Shown here piece after piece: positions 10,401-18,312 of a stretch of 59,647 nucleotides of DNA. The first letter of the stretch is position 1, and each line of letters opens with the position of its first letter. Both the position numbers and the translations under genes were made by a program. The notes under the pieces are model-generated. The model was not told the origin of the DNA. It saw only the letters and a program-made list of their open reading frames with translations, and did not search any database. The stretch covers positions 1 to 59,647 of the forward strand of contig UQNI01000003.1 in NCBI GenBank assembly GCA_900542375.1, read 5' to 3'. The DNA is from an uncultured Oscillospiraceae bacterium (lineage in GTDB: Bacteria > Bacillota > Clostridia > Oscillospirales > Acutalibacteraceae).

Positions 10401-10968
10401 AGGGGATATTTTGGAAGATATACGAGAACAAACAGGTATGTACCATGATGGCGATACCGTAACTTTGCTTGGCGTATTTACTTCTGTCAAAACAAAAATT
10501 ACCAAAAATAACAGTACCATGGCATTCGTTATGCTGGAGGACATTTATGGTTCTATGGAATTGTTACTGTTTCCAAAGGTGTTGGCACAATATTCACATT
10601 TGATTACAGAAGGAAATATCGTTCGCGTGGTTGGAAGATTGAGCACTTCAGAAGAGCAGGATACAAAATTAATCTGTGAGGCTGTGTTTGAGGCTCCTGA
10701 CAAAAACGGTGAAATGGCGCAATCATCAAAAGAAAGAAAGAATCCTCCCGGCTTATATTTGAAGGTGAACAGCAAAGAGGATATGGCGTATAAAAAAGCC
10801 ATGCAATATATTGCCATATTTGATGGTACGATGCCGCTGCATATTTATTTTAAAGATGAGAAAAAGTTATTTCATGCTCCTGTTTCTCAGCGTGTTGATG
10901 TGAACCAACCATTGGTGAATGCGCTGGAAGATGTATTGGGCGAAGAAAATATTGCTGTAGTAAAGTGA
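7474..10968 (+). CDS. dnaE: DNA polymerase III subunit alpha
   Basis: A 1164-residue C-family replicative polymerase of the DnaE type. The N-terminal PHP domain starts FVHLHLHTEYSLLDGACRI. The palm carries GPGRGSGAGSL and the catalytic acidic cluster PDFDIDFSD with D398, D400 and D402. A helix-hairpin-helix region (LIKCGALDDLG) and an OB-fold region (VTLLGVFTSVKTKITKN) follow in the C-terminal third. AAAGGAGG ends 7 nt before ATG 7474. Full length, no frameshift. Clostridia usually also carry PolC; it is not in this window. Confidence 0.97.
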   Translation: MSGFVHLHLHTEYSLLDGACRINPLMEHLKEIGQTAVAITDHGVMYGVIDFYRAAKKHGIKPIIGCEVYVAPRTRFDKVHELDGEQHHLVLLCKDNKGYENLTALVSQAWTEGFYSKPRVDLDLLAKHSEGLIASSACLAGAIPRACRRGDYEEAKRLALVHNEIFGQGNFYIELQDHGIEAQREINPMLIRISEETGIPLIATNDSHYIKKEDSQMHYILMCIQTNHTVEDDDRMEFASDEFYVKTEEEMRALFPEHPEAFDNTVKIAEQCNVEFEFGNTKLPNYDTPNGQDNVEYFRTKCYEGLYRHYGNQPDQALIDRLEFELNTIIKMGYVNYYLIVFDFIDYAKSVDIPVGPGRGSGAGSLAAYCLGITGIDPIRYNLLFERFLNPERISMPDFDIDFSDERRQEMIDYVVRRYGEDHVAQIITFGTMAARGSIRDVGRAMAIPYAKVDSVAKLVPMELNITLDRALNISHDLKNLYDSDPQVKELIDMAKKLEGMPRNASTHAAGVVITDRPVCKYVPLAKNNDAVVTQFTMTTLEELGLLKMDFLGLRNLSIIQNAELQIRKQKPDFSIEDIPMDDKKTFSMIASGATEGVFQFESAGMKSMIVQLKPVSIEDLIAVISLYRPGPMDSIPKYIENRHNPSKVRYKHPLLKDILDVTYGCIVYQEQVMQIFRTLAGYSLGRADIVRRAMSKKKADVMEKERKIFIYGLQNEDGTWEVEGCINRGVDEQTAVSIFHEMESFASYAFNKSHAAAYAVLSYQTAWLKCHYPKEYMAALLTSVLDNANKVAIYNAECNRLGIRVLPPHVNTSETGFTAVGNDIRFGLLAVKNLGRGFIDRMIEERTREGKFSSFYSFCKRMYGQDLNRRALESLIKCGALDDLGCNRRQMLASVAIVLDTLEADKRKNVEGQIGFFDVIQTDGPSVEEFVPEPMPDISQSEKLIMEKEVTGMYLSGHPMSEYLPVYDKIGARKIGDILEDIREQTGMYHDGDTVTLLGVFTSVKTKITKNNSTMAFVMLEDIYGSMELLLFPKVLAQYSHLITEGNIVRVVGRLSTSEEQDTKLICEAVFEAPDKNGEMAQSSKERKNPPGLYLKVNSKEDMAYKKAMQYIAIFDGTMPLHIYFKDEKKLFHAPVSQRVDVNQPLVNALEDVLGEENIAVVK

Positions 10969-11020
10969 ACATTTTGTTCATACGATATATCAAACAGCAG
11001 ACAGTAAAGGATGAATGATT

Positions 11021-11989
11021 ATGGAACAAAAAACCATTGCAGTGCTGACCAGCGGGGGAGATGCCCCGGGCATGAATGCAGCAGTACGCGCCGTTGTGCG
11101 TACTGCAATTGCAAATGACATGCGTGTGCTGGGGGTACGACGTGGATATGATGGTCTGATTCATGGTGATATGATTCCCATGAATTTGAGAAGTGTTTCG
11201 GATATTATTCAAAATGGAGGAACTGCTTTATTTACTGCAAGAAGTCCTGCTTTTATGACAGAAGAAGGACAAAAACAAGCAGTTGATACATGCAAGAAAT
11301 TTGATATTAGCGGAGTAGTTGTCATTGGCGGGGACGGTTCTTTCCGCGGTGCCAAGGCTTTATGCGAGAAAGGAATCCCATGTGTAGCGATTCCCGGAAC
11401 CATAGACAATGATATTGCTTGTACAGAATACACCATTGGATTTGACACAGCTATGAATACAGCTGTTGAAATGGTGGATAGATTACGTGATACAACGGAA
11501 TCGCACAATCGCTGCAGTGTTGTAGAGGTCATGGGAAGAAGATGCGGCGATATTGCTTTGGAAACCGGAATTGCAGTAGGTGCTACCTGCATTTTAGTTC
11601 CTGAAATTGCTTACGATTTTGAGCGTGATATTCTGAATAGAATGGAATTCACCAGTAAAACGGGAAAACATCATTTTATTGTGGTAGTAGCCGAAGGGGT
11701 AGGTCATGTATCTGATATTGCAAAACAAATAGAAGCACATACAGGTATTGAAACACGTCCTACAGTTTTGGGACATGTGCAGCGAGGCGGTTCACCTACC
11801 TTGCGAGACCGTGTGGCAGCAAGCCAGATGGGGTATCATGCAGTAAAATTACTGCATGAGGGAAGGTCAGGCAGAGTAGTTATAATGAAGGATAACAAAA
11901 TAGCGGACTTAGATATGGCGCAAGCACTGGAAATGAAACGGCCGTTTGACGACGAATTGTATCGAATTGCAATGACAATTTCTATTTAA
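11021..11989 (+). CDS. pfkA: ATP-dependent 6-phosphofructokinase
   Basis: Phosphorylates fructose 6-phosphate, the committed step of glycolysis. All family motifs are present: TSGGDAPGMNAA (ATP site), GGDGSFRGA, GTIDND with catalytic D129, MGRRCGDIAL and GHVQRGGSPT. The 322-residue length matches the bacterial ATP-dependent tetramer. ATG 11021 is chosen over ATG 11015 because AAAGG lies 10 nt before it, against only 4 nt for the first. It follows dnaE by 52 nt, a pairing common in Firmicutes, and is followed by an intrinsic terminator. Confidence 0.96.
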   Translation: MEQKTIAVLTSGGDAPGMNAAVRAVVRTAIANDMRVLGVRRGYDGLIHGDMIPMNLRSVSDIIQNGGTALFTARSPAFMTEEGQKQAVDTCKKFDISGVVVIGGDGSFRGAKALCEKGIPCVAIPGTIDNDIACTEYTIGFDTAMNTAVEMVDRLRDTTESHNRCSVVEVMGRRCGDIALETGIAVGATCILVPEIAYDFERDILNRMEFTSKTGKHHFIVVVAEGVGHVSDIAKQIEAHTGIETRPTVLGHVQRGGSPTLRDRVAASQMGYHAVKLLHEGRSGRVVIMKDNKIADLDMAQALEMKRPFDDELYRIAMTISI

Positions 11990-12072
11990 TGTTATTTGAC
12001 AATAGAAGCAGTTGTTTACATTCATTCCTCTAGCGCAAATTTCAGAATTGGTATATTTGGAATAAATCAGCC

Positions 12073-12111
12073 AAAACTCTTAGTACAGTAATGCTTTACT
12101 AAGAGTTTTTT
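12073..12111 (+). terminator. Intrinsic terminator after pfkA
   Basis: AAAACTCTTAGTA pairs with TACTAAGAGTTTT around an 11-nt loop, followed by a T-run. It ends the hprK-to-pfkA transcript just before the antiporter gene. Confidence 0.85.
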
Positions 12112-12134
12112 ACTTTTGGAAAGGAGGTATGCAG

Positions 12135-13115
12135 TTGGCATATATTTTCTTAATCATAGGGTTTGTGTTTTTGGTAAAGGGAGCAGATTTTTTTGTAAGC
12201 GGAAGTTCTTCCATAGCTCGTTTTTTCAAAATTCCAAGTTTTATTATTGGACTGACGATTGTTGCCTTTGGAACAAGTGCTCCTGAAGCAGCAGTCAGTA
12301 TCACAGCAGCATTTAAAGGCCAAAATGATATTGCACTGGGTAATGTTGTCGGCTCAAATTTATTTAATTTACTTGCAGTAGTTGGTATTTGTGCTTTAAT
12401 CAAACCAATCGGTGTGAAGACATCCATTTTAGCAAAAGAATTTCCTTTTTCCATTTTAGCTACCGTTGCGCTGTTATTAATGGGGCTTGATGTATTTTTT
12501 GGCGGTGGAGATTCGAATCTGCTGTCCCGTAATGAAGCGTGGGTATTAATTTTATTTTTTTGTATTTTTGTATTTATGCTGGTTACTTCCGCATTATCTG
12601 CAAGAAAATCCGGAGAGATTGTTGATTTGGCAGATGAGGCGCAGTCTGAGGAAGCGCCCAAAAAGAAGCAGCCGCTTTGGAAAAGCATTCTGCTTGCGGT
12701 AGTTGGTCTGGCAGGTATTATTGGAGGAGGGCAGCTGGTTGTCAATTCTGCAAGGGAAATCGCGCTTTCCTTTGGAATCAGTGAAAGTTTAATTGGTTTA
12801 ACCATCGTTGCAATCGGAACTTCTTTGCCGGAATTGGTTACCAGCATTGTGGCTGCCACAAAAGGAGAAAGTGATATTGCAATTGGAAATGTAGTAGGTT
12901 CTAATATCTTTAACATTTTATTTGTATTAGCACTGTCTGCTGCTATTCATCCAATATCCTTTGACCTCAATGCATTAATCGATTTGGGCATTTTGATTGC
13001 AGTTTCTTTGCTGACCTATGTATTTGCGATTGCTAAAAAAGGAGTGAATCGCGTGGAAGGCGGTATTTTAGTTTCGTTATATATTGGGTATATGGTGTAT
13101 ATCATATTACGATAG
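12135..13115 (+). CDS. Na+/Ca2+ exchanger-family antiporter (CaCA, YrbG-like)
   Basis: A 326-residue integral membrane protein of about ten helices with the two signature alpha repeats of the cation/Ca2+ exchanger superfamily: IGLTIVAFGTSAPEAAVS with GNVVGSNLFN, and IGLTIVAIGTSLPELVTS with GNVVGSNIFN. The acidic residues of both repeats (APEA, LPEL) are kept. A charged cytoplasmic loop (DEAQSEEAPKKKQ) separates the halves. A start at ATG 12129 would leave only 1 nt after GGAGG; TTG 12135 leaves 7 nt, so TTG is the more likely start. The transported ions (Na+ or K+ against Ca2+) are inferred from the family. Confidence 0.88.
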   Translation: MAYIFLIIGFVFLVKGADFFVSGSSSIARFFKIPSFIIGLTIVAFGTSAPEAAVSITAAFKGQNDIALGNVVGSNLFNLLAVVGICALIKPIGVKTSILAKEFPFSILATVALLLMGLDVFFGGGDSNLLSRNEAWVLILFFCIFVFMLVTSALSARKSGEIVDLADEAQSEEAPKKKQPLWKSILLAVVGLAGIIGGGQLVVNSAREIALSFGISESLIGLTIVAIGTSLPELVTSIVAATKGESDIAIGNVVGSNIFNILFVLALSAAIHPISFDLNALIDLGILIAVSLLTYVFAIAKKGVNRVEGGILVSLYIGYMVYIILR

Positions 13116-13147
13116 AAAAGGTATCGGGTTATCCCGATACCTTTTTT
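13116..13147 (+). terminator. Intrinsic terminator after the antiporter gene
   Basis: AAAAGGTATCGGG / CCCGATACCTTTT with a TTAT loop and a T-run. Confidence 0.9.
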
Positions 13148-13220
13148 GGTGATAAAAAAGTACAATTGATAAGCATAAAATACAAGATTGATGTATATGG
13201 TGTGTTATGGGGGAATGTAT

Positions 13221-13958
13221 ATGAAATGTTTGGTGTTAACAAGACGTAAGATGCTTACCATATGTGCTTGCTTTGTAGTGTGCGGTTTGGCAGTTGTATT
13301 TTCCGTAAAAGGAATTCAGGCAGTACAAACAGCCTATGTACAAAAGGTGCCTATTTATTCTGTGCCAACCCCGGATAAACAAGTGGCTTTAACCTTTGAT
13401 TGTGCTTGGGATATTGACCATACAGAAGAATATATTGATATTTTACAAAAATATCAAGTGGAAGCAACCTTTTTTGTTACAGGTGTATGGGCAGAAAAAT
13501 ATACAAATGCAGTAAAACAAATTTCAGAGGCAGGTTATGAAATCGGAAATCTAGGCAACACCTATGAAAGAATTCCGCAGTTATCTCAAGCCGATATGAT
13601 GTCAAATTTAATGCAGTGTAATGAAACATTAAAAAAAATTACAGGGAAAACACCGGTATTATTCCGTCCGCCCTATGGCGACTATAATGCTCTATTGCTG
13701 GATACTGCAAACACATTAGAAATGCAGGCGGTGCAGTGGGATATTGACAGTTTTGACCAGCACAATACAACAGTACAGGGTATTGCTGATAAGGTTATGG
13801 AAGAAGCAAAAAGCGGTTCCATTATTCTTTTGCATAATCGTTCAGATTTGACGTTGGAAGCGCTGCCGTATATGATAGAGACGCTGCAAAGTGAGGGCTA
13901 TGAAATTGTTTCAGTTTCTCAGCTTATGAGAAATGCATCTGAGATGCAAAGTGAATAG
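13221..13958 (+). CDS. PdaB-like polysaccharide deacetylase-family protein, probably zinc-less
   Basis: A 245-residue protein with one N-terminal signal anchor and a NodB-homology domain like the sporulation deacetylase PdaB. Motif 1 (ALTFDCAW), motif 3 (FRPPYGDYN) and motif 5 (SIILLHN) are recognisable. Motif 2, normally NH(S/T)xxxH carrying both zinc histidines, reads NLGNTYERI here, so both histidines are gone and deacetylation is unlikely. It may be a structural pseudoenzyme or be decaying; the frame is otherwise intact. ATG 13221 has GGGGGA 6 nt upstream and is preferred over upstream in-frame ATGs from 13188. It lies near a SASP gene, which fits a sporulation link by inference. Confidence 0.85.
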   Translation: MKCLVLTRRKMLTICACFVVCGLAVVFSVKGIQAVQTAYVQKVPIYSVPTPDKQVALTFDCAWDIDHTEEYIDILQKYQVEATFFVTGVWAEKYTNAVKQISEAGYEIGNLGNTYERIPQLSQADMMSNLMQCNETLKKITGKTPVLFRPPYGDYNALLLDTANTLEMQAVQWDIDSFDQHNTTVQGIADKVMEEAKSGSIILLHNRSDLTLEALPYMIETLQSEGYEIVSVSQLMRNASEMQSE

Positions 13959-13961
13959 TTT

Positions 13962-13993
13962 AAAAATAGCACTGAATGATAGTGCTATTTTTA
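13962..13993 (+). terminator. Intrinsic terminator
   Basis: AAAAATAGCACT / AGTGCTATTTTT with a 7-nt loop, directly after the PdaB-like gene. Confidence 0.85.
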
Positions 13994-14072
13994 TTAGGTG
14001 AGGAAAGTTTGACACATATTTTCCTGAATTTTACAAATAATAAAGTTTAGATTGAGAGGGGAGAATACGTGT

Positions 14073-14612
14073 ATGATTCCAATTTATATTTTTGGAAACG
14101 ATGAAGATGAGACTTTAGGGCAAATCATAAAAAAGGCGATATCGCCTTTTGGTACCACTGTTTATAACACAGATAAACATTCCGACGAAATTAATGATAC
14201 CTGTAGTTTTTTTATGAAAGAACAGGAGGACTGCTCTAATTTAAAAAATTCGGTTGGAATTGCTGTTTTTAAAAAAAGTTTTTTACCTAAAGAGCCGGTG
14301 ATATTACCGGCTAACTGGATTGCTGTAATAGATTCTAATCATGACAAGCTAAAAGAGCAATTTTGCAAAACAGGACAAATTGTTGTAACTTGCGGTACGA
14401 AAGCAACGGATACATTTAGTATATCCAGTTTGGATGAAAATCAAGCCTCTATCAGTTTGCAGAGAACTTTAATCGCAATCAATGGCACGGTAATAGAACC
14501 TTGCGAAATTACGATGCATATTACCAAACCGTATCATCCAAATAAAATTTTGCCTGTTGCAGCCGTTTTGTTATTAGCAGGCATTCAATGGGATGCTGAT
14601 TTCTATATCTGA
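14073..14612 (+). CDS. Hypothetical protein
   Basis: A 179-residue protein I do not recognise. The reading frame starts at TTG 14052, but GGGGAG lies 9 nt before ATG 14073. No signal peptide or clear membrane helix is seen except a hydrophobic C-terminal segment (ILPVAAVLLLAGI). A middle block, IVVTCGTKATDTFSISS, is followed by QRTLIAINGTVIEPCE, which reads like a compact folded domain with a conserved Cys-Gly turn. It sits between a PdaB-like gene and a SASP gene; a sporulation role is only a guess from position. Confidence 0.7.
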   Translation: MIPIYIFGNDEDETLGQIIKKAISPFGTTVYNTDKHSDEINDTCSFFMKEQEDCSNLKNSVGIAVFKKSFLPKEPVILPANWIAVIDSNHDKLKEQFCKTGQIVVTCGTKATDTFSISSLDENQASISLQRTLIAINGTVIEPCEITMHITKPYHPNKILPVAAVLLLAGIQWDADFYI

Positions 14613-14637
14613 AATTTCCAAAAATTTCTTGTATAAT
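14610..14637 (+). promoter_or_regulatory. Candidate promoter for the SASP gene
   Basis: TGAAAT (14610-14615), a 16-bp spacer and TATAAT (14632-14637). The -35 (TGAAAT against TGAATA) and the extended -10 GTATAATA resemble the forespore sigma-G consensus more than a vegetative -35, as expected for a SASP gene. Assignment to sigma-G is inference. Confidence 0.4.
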
Positions 14638-14718
14638 AAAAATGATTACGCTCATAATAGTAAGGCAAACGCAAATAAAAAAGTTTGAAAAACAAAAGAA
14701 AAAAGGAGTGCTTATACT

Positions 14719-14910
14719 ATGTCTAAGAATAAAATTGTTGTTCCAGAAGCAAGAGAAGCTATGGATCGTTTCAAAATGGAGGCTGCTGCTGAAGTTGGTG
14801 TTAACCTTAAACAAGGTTACAACGGTGACTTAACTTCTAAACAAGCTGGTTCTGTTGGCGGTCAAATGGTTAAAAAAATGATCGAGCAATACGAACAAAG
14901 CGCAAAATAA
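14719..14910 (+). CDS. Alpha/beta-type small acid-soluble spore protein
   Basis: A 63-residue SASP that coats and protects DNA in the dormant spore. Family features visible are EAREAMDRFKMEAAAEVGV around the germination-protease site, then the conserved DNA-binding half with LKQGYNGDLTSKQAGSVGG and MVKKMIEQY. A strong AAAAAAGGAG precedes the ATG. It is monocistronic with its own promoter candidate and terminator. This gene is the best single evidence that the organism forms endospores. Confidence 0.95.
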   Translation: MSKNKIVVPEAREAMDRFKMEAAAEVGVNLKQGYNGDLTSKQAGSVGGQMVKKMIEQYEQSAK

Positions 14911-14926
14911 GTTTTGTTGAAATAAA

Positions 14927-14958
14927 AAAAGGCGGTATCCAATCGGATACCGCCTTTT
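14927..14958 (+). terminator. Intrinsic terminator after the SASP gene
   Basis: AAAAGGCGGTATCC / GGATACCGCCTTTT with an AATC loop. Confidence 0.92.
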
Positions 14959-15026
14959 AATATTGTCACTTTATCACATTTTCATTAAAAAAACAATAAA
15001 TTGTCCTGCATAATAGATTTGTTTAT

Positions 15027-15044
15027 GTACACCTTTTCAAATTA
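15027..15044 (+). repeat. Copy 1 of a short motif repeated before the surface-protein gene
   Basis: GTACACCTTTTCAAATTA, nearly repeated at 15163-15180 as GTGTACCTTATCAAATTA. A related GTATACCTTTCAAA lies at 47-60, before the first surface-protein gene. Confidence 0.4.
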
Positions 15045-15162
15045 ACATATATTGTAATATACGGATTCATTATAATGTACATATGTATTATTTTCAAGTA
15101 TTTTCGCACAATTCCTGCTATTTATTATGATAAAAATTTATCAAAAAGAAAACTTCGTAAAT

Positions 15163-15180
15163 GTGTACCTTATCAAATTA
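15163..15180 (+). repeat. Copy 2 of the motif, 5' of the surface-protein gene
   Basis: GTGTACCTTATCAAATTA, about 40 nt before the start codon at 15222. It may be a protein-binding site or an RNA element in the leader; unknown. Confidence 0.4.
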
Positions 15181-15221
15181 CAGCATTATTGGTATCATGA
15201 AACATTTAGGAGGGGTATGCT

Positions 15222-17537
15222 ATGGCAATGAAACTAACAAAACGCATTTCTTGCGCAGTATTGGTTTTGGCAATGGTATTGTTAAGTTTGAATCTTGCAG
15301 TTTTTGCGGCAAACAACAGTTCTTTGCAAGGAACCGGTACACAAGAAGATCCGTATTTGGTATCTGAAGCTGGACAACTAAAAGAATTGGAAGGCAAAAA
15401 TGGGGTTTATGTAAAATTAACAGCTGATATTGACTTATCTCAAGCTGAATCTGGAGGTAAAGTTGATAGTTGGGCTGATTATTACATCAATAATTTTTCA
15501 GGAACCATTGACGGTGACGGACATCGCATTTATAATGCAGGAGCAAACAGCACATTGATTGCAAACTTTGGCGGAGGTGAACTCAAAAACTTCACCTTTG
15601 AATTAAGCGGACAACCTGCAACATTGGTGTGGAATGCATATACAGCAGGTATCGAATACAACTACACAGATATTAATATTTCCGGCAGCATTAATTATAC
15701 CAGCAACAATAACAATGAAAATGCATTGGTCGTTTATGCGGGCGGTAATACAACTTTAACACGTGTAAATGTAAGTGCAAATATTCAATCACCGACTTAT
15801 AACAGTATTTTTATTGGCTATACACCATTTGCAAACAGCCATTATAAATTGGTTGACTGTACATATTCCGGCAATGCTGTTATGAAACAACCTGGTATTA
15901 TTTTTGCAAACGCTTCTTCCGGTACTAATTTATTGAATGGCAGCACAGTAGAAGCTTCCGGCTGTAAAATTACCGGTAACATTTTAGGTACTGATGCAGA
16001 GCCTAAATTTGTTGGAAGTGTTTCTTATAAATCGGATTATGATGCAGTGGAAGCAGCTGTAAAAGCCGGCTTTACTATTACAGGCAATATAGCAAAAACA
16101 GAAGATTTATCCGATTATACTTATAAAGTAAACGACAATGGTAATGTAAGAATTGATGTAGCAAGTGAGAATAGTTCCGTTGCTACTTTAAGAGTTATTT
16201 CTGAAGTTTATTATAATGTTTATTACCAAGACGGAACCCAATGGGGTACCATGAAAGCCGATGTAACAGAAGACATTCCTGTTCAATCCGGTGTTTCTTC
16301 CTATTATTCTTCTTTAGGTAAAGTGGATTTCTATGACGGTGACAATGGCAGACAATTTACAACCGGTGTAAACAGTGCATTACAAGCAATTGATGTTAAT
16401 GGAAGAATTGGTTATGTTATCACCAATAAAGATGACTCTTTGGTTTATAAATTAGGAGCTTTTAACTCTGAAAATAACTGGAAAACTTCCAGCGTAACCG
16501 TATTGGCATATGATAAAGACGGTAACTTAATTAATACTGTAAACGGCGGCGGCAGTGAAAGCTTTGCATTCAATATGGAAACAGTACAAACAGAAGCAGG
16601 TACTGCTTTATCAGCTGTTCAAGCACCTGCCGGTACATCTTGGGTAGATTCTGCTGCCACAGTAGTAGGTGGCGAACAAATTTGTTTTGCTAAAAAAGAT
16701 AATACAGTGATACCGGTAAAAGTAGTTGCTGTTCAAAAACCTGTAGTAGATGTACCTGTCATTGATCCTTCTGTTCCGGTAGAAGAAGTACAAGTTGGTG
16801 TTACTCCTGAAACAGAAAATGAATTGAACGACATTATTTCCGGAAATTCTGATGCTGAAATCAGCACAGAATTACAGCAAAACATTGATGAAGCATTAGC
16901 AAGAGGCGATCAAGTAACAATTAGCTTGAAATCTGACAAATTGGAAAATAATCAAGTACCTGCTGCTGATGCAGAAAAAATTACTGAACTTTTGACTGCT
17001 CAAACAAGCAATTCAGACAAAACTTTGGCAGTACAACAATACTTTGATTTTTCTGTTCTGGTTTCTGCAAATAACCAAGTAATTGGTGAAATTACAGAGT
17101 TAAACAGCTCTAAAATTACGCTTCAAATTGCAATTCCTGCTGAATTACAAAAAGAAGGACGTACTTTTGGTGTAATTCGTGTACATAATGGTGTTGCAGA
17201 AATTTTGAATTCCAGTGTTGAAAATCATATTTTAACTTTTGAAACCAACCAATTCTCAACATATGCATTGGTATCTTATGATGTAAAAGACAATGGCCAA
17301 AACCCTGGTGGAGATGACAACCAAGAGAACAATGGAAATGGAACAGAGAATAATGGTAACACAGGTAATACGGATAACGGTAGTACAGGAGCAAACGGTA
17401 ACGGAGAGAACTCTAACAATATGGTAAGTCCTCAAACCGGAGATGCTTCTAACTACATGATTTGGATTTCTGTTGCAGGTGTTTCTGTAGTAGCAATGGT
17501 TGTTTTGTTTGTAATGAAAAAGAAACGTAACACTTAA
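15222..17537 (+). CDS. Large wall-anchored surface protein, SPQTG type
   Basis: A 771-residue secreted protein. AGGAGGGG lies 6 nt before the ATG. A signal peptide (MAMKLTKR, hydrophobic core, NLAVFA/ANNS) is followed by GTGTQEDPYLVSEAGQLKEL, typical of the start of surface beta-helix regions, with GTIDGDGH like the GLUG proteins. The middle is beta-rich and not recognised. At residues of about 520-690 there is an alpha/beta module with regularly spaced Val/Ile and the segment FGVIRVHNGVAEIL. A Gly/Asn-rich spacer leads to SPQTG (736-740), a hydrophobic helix and KKKRNT. Its C-terminal signal closely matches that of the protein at 113-1885, so the same sortase probably handles both. Ligand unknown. 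Confidence 0.85.
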   Translation: MAMKLTKRISCAVLVLAMVLLSLNLAVFAANNSSLQGTGTQEDPYLVSEAGQLKELEGKNGVYVKLTADIDLSQAESGGKVDSWADYYINNFSGTIDGDGHRIYNAGANSTLIANFGGGELKNFTFELSGQPATLVWNAYTAGIEYNYTDINISGSINYTSNNNNENALVVYAGGNTTLTRVNVSANIQSPTYNSIFIGYTPFANSHYKLVDCTYSGNAVMKQPGIIFANASSGTNLLNGSTVEASGCKITGNILGTDAEPKFVGSVSYKSDYDAVEAAVKAGFTITGNIAKTEDLSDYTYKVNDNGNVRIDVASENSSVATLRVISEVYYNVYYQDGTQWGTMKADVTEDIPVQSGVSSYYSSLGKVDFYDGDNGRQFTTGVNSALQAIDVNGRIGYVITNKDDSLVYKLGAFNSENNWKTSSVTVLAYDKDGNLINTVNGGGSESFAFNMETVQTEAGTALSAVQAPAGTSWVDSAATVVGGEQICFAKKDNTVIPVKVVAVQKPVVDVPVIDPSVPVEEVQVGVTPETENELNDIISGNSDAEISTELQQNIDEALARGDQVTISLKSDKLENNQVPAADAEKITELLTAQTSNSDKTLAVQQYFDFSVLVSANNQVIGEITELNSSKITLQIAIPAELQKEGRTFGVIRVHNGVAEILNSSVENHILTFETNQFSTYALVSYDVKDNGQNPGGDDNQENNGNGTENNGNTGNTDNGSTGANGNGENSNNMVSPQTGDASNYMIWISVAGVSVVAMVVLFVMKKKRNT

Positions 17538-17571
17538 TTATTTATTTGATTTATTCAGTGTTTGAGAAAGA

Positions 17572-17607
17572 AGACCAAATACCAATTCGGTATTCGGTCT
17601 TTTTTTC
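17572..17607 (+). terminator. Intrinsic terminator
   Basis: AGACCAAATACC / GGTATTCGGTCT (one G-U pair) with an AATTC loop and a seven-T run. Confidence 0.9.
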
Positions 17608-17705
17608 TATAACCATCATCATAAAACTGATGTTATGTTAATAAAGTCTTTTTATCTGATTCATAATCAAAACATATAAAATACATATTTTTAGGATAAA
17701 ATAAA

Positions 17706-17736
17706 GGATAAGCTATCATAGAATAAAAGCTTATCC
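17706..17736 (-). terminator. Probable terminator of the reverse-strand membrane protein gene
   Basis: GGATAAGCT / AGCTTATCC with a 13-nt loop. On the reverse strand the stem is followed by TTTATTTTATC, a usable U-tract. Confidence 0.55.
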
Positions 17737-17752
17737 TTACATTATAAACAAG

Positions 17753-18160
17753 TTAACTGATATAGTCTTCCAGAATAATTTGGACCTCGCCTTGAGAATT
17801 TGCTGTAATACCTTTTTTAAGTAATTCTTGGTCTTCTGCTGGTAAAGCACTTAAGGGAACATTAACTTCTTTATAAGGTTGTGTTTCATCATTTAAAAAT
17901 ACACCGATATGTCCATTATATTCTTTAATGGTATAAATATCTGATTGACTTGTCATAGTAGTAATATCGTCGCTATTGACATGCGATGATGTGCTTTCTT
18001 GACTTGAATTGGGATTTGAGGTAAAATGAGTTTGCTCACTAGTAACATTTTCAGATGCATTTTGAGGAATGGTAAGACATACTACCAGAATGATAATTCC
18101 TATTAATAAAACCAAAGCGATACTAAATATGATATAATAGGTTTTCTTCAATTTGACCAT
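17753..18160 (-). CDS. Small membrane-anchored protein, weakly BofC-like C-terminus
   Basis: A 135-residue protein with one N-terminal membrane helix (IIFSIALVLLIGIIILVVCL), a Ser/Thr/Asn-rich linker (about 34-72) and a small C-terminal domain (IYTIKEYNGHIGVFLND, then VPLSALPAEDQELLKKGI). This YxxKEYxGxIxVF pattern recalls small domains in clostridial sporulation proteins and BofC, a weak resemblance. AAAGG lies before the ATG. It is divergent from the penicillin-binding protein gene, so a shared regulatory region of about 150 bp is possible. The function is not assigned. Confidence 0.75.
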   Translation of the reverse strand: MVKLKKTYYIIFSIALVLLIGIIILVVCLTIPQNASENVTSEQTHFTSNPNSSQESTSSHVNSDDITTMTSQSDIYTIKEYNGHIGVFLNDETQPYKEVNVPLSALPAEDQELLKKGITANSQGEVQIILEDYIS

Positions 18161-18312
18161 ACCTACCTTTCTGTGATAATTGATATCATTTGGTATCTTT
18201 GGTGCTAGTATGGCTCAAAATTGGAAATATATGCATAGGAAAAATGAAAGATTTGTTTTATTTCAATTATCTATTTGATTTAGATAATTGCTGCATTATT
18301 GAGGTGAATTGA

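Noticed and set aside
12110..12916. 268-codon reverse ORF over the antiporter gene
   Set aside because: The forward frame has clear exchanger motifs; the reverse frame has none and no start signal.
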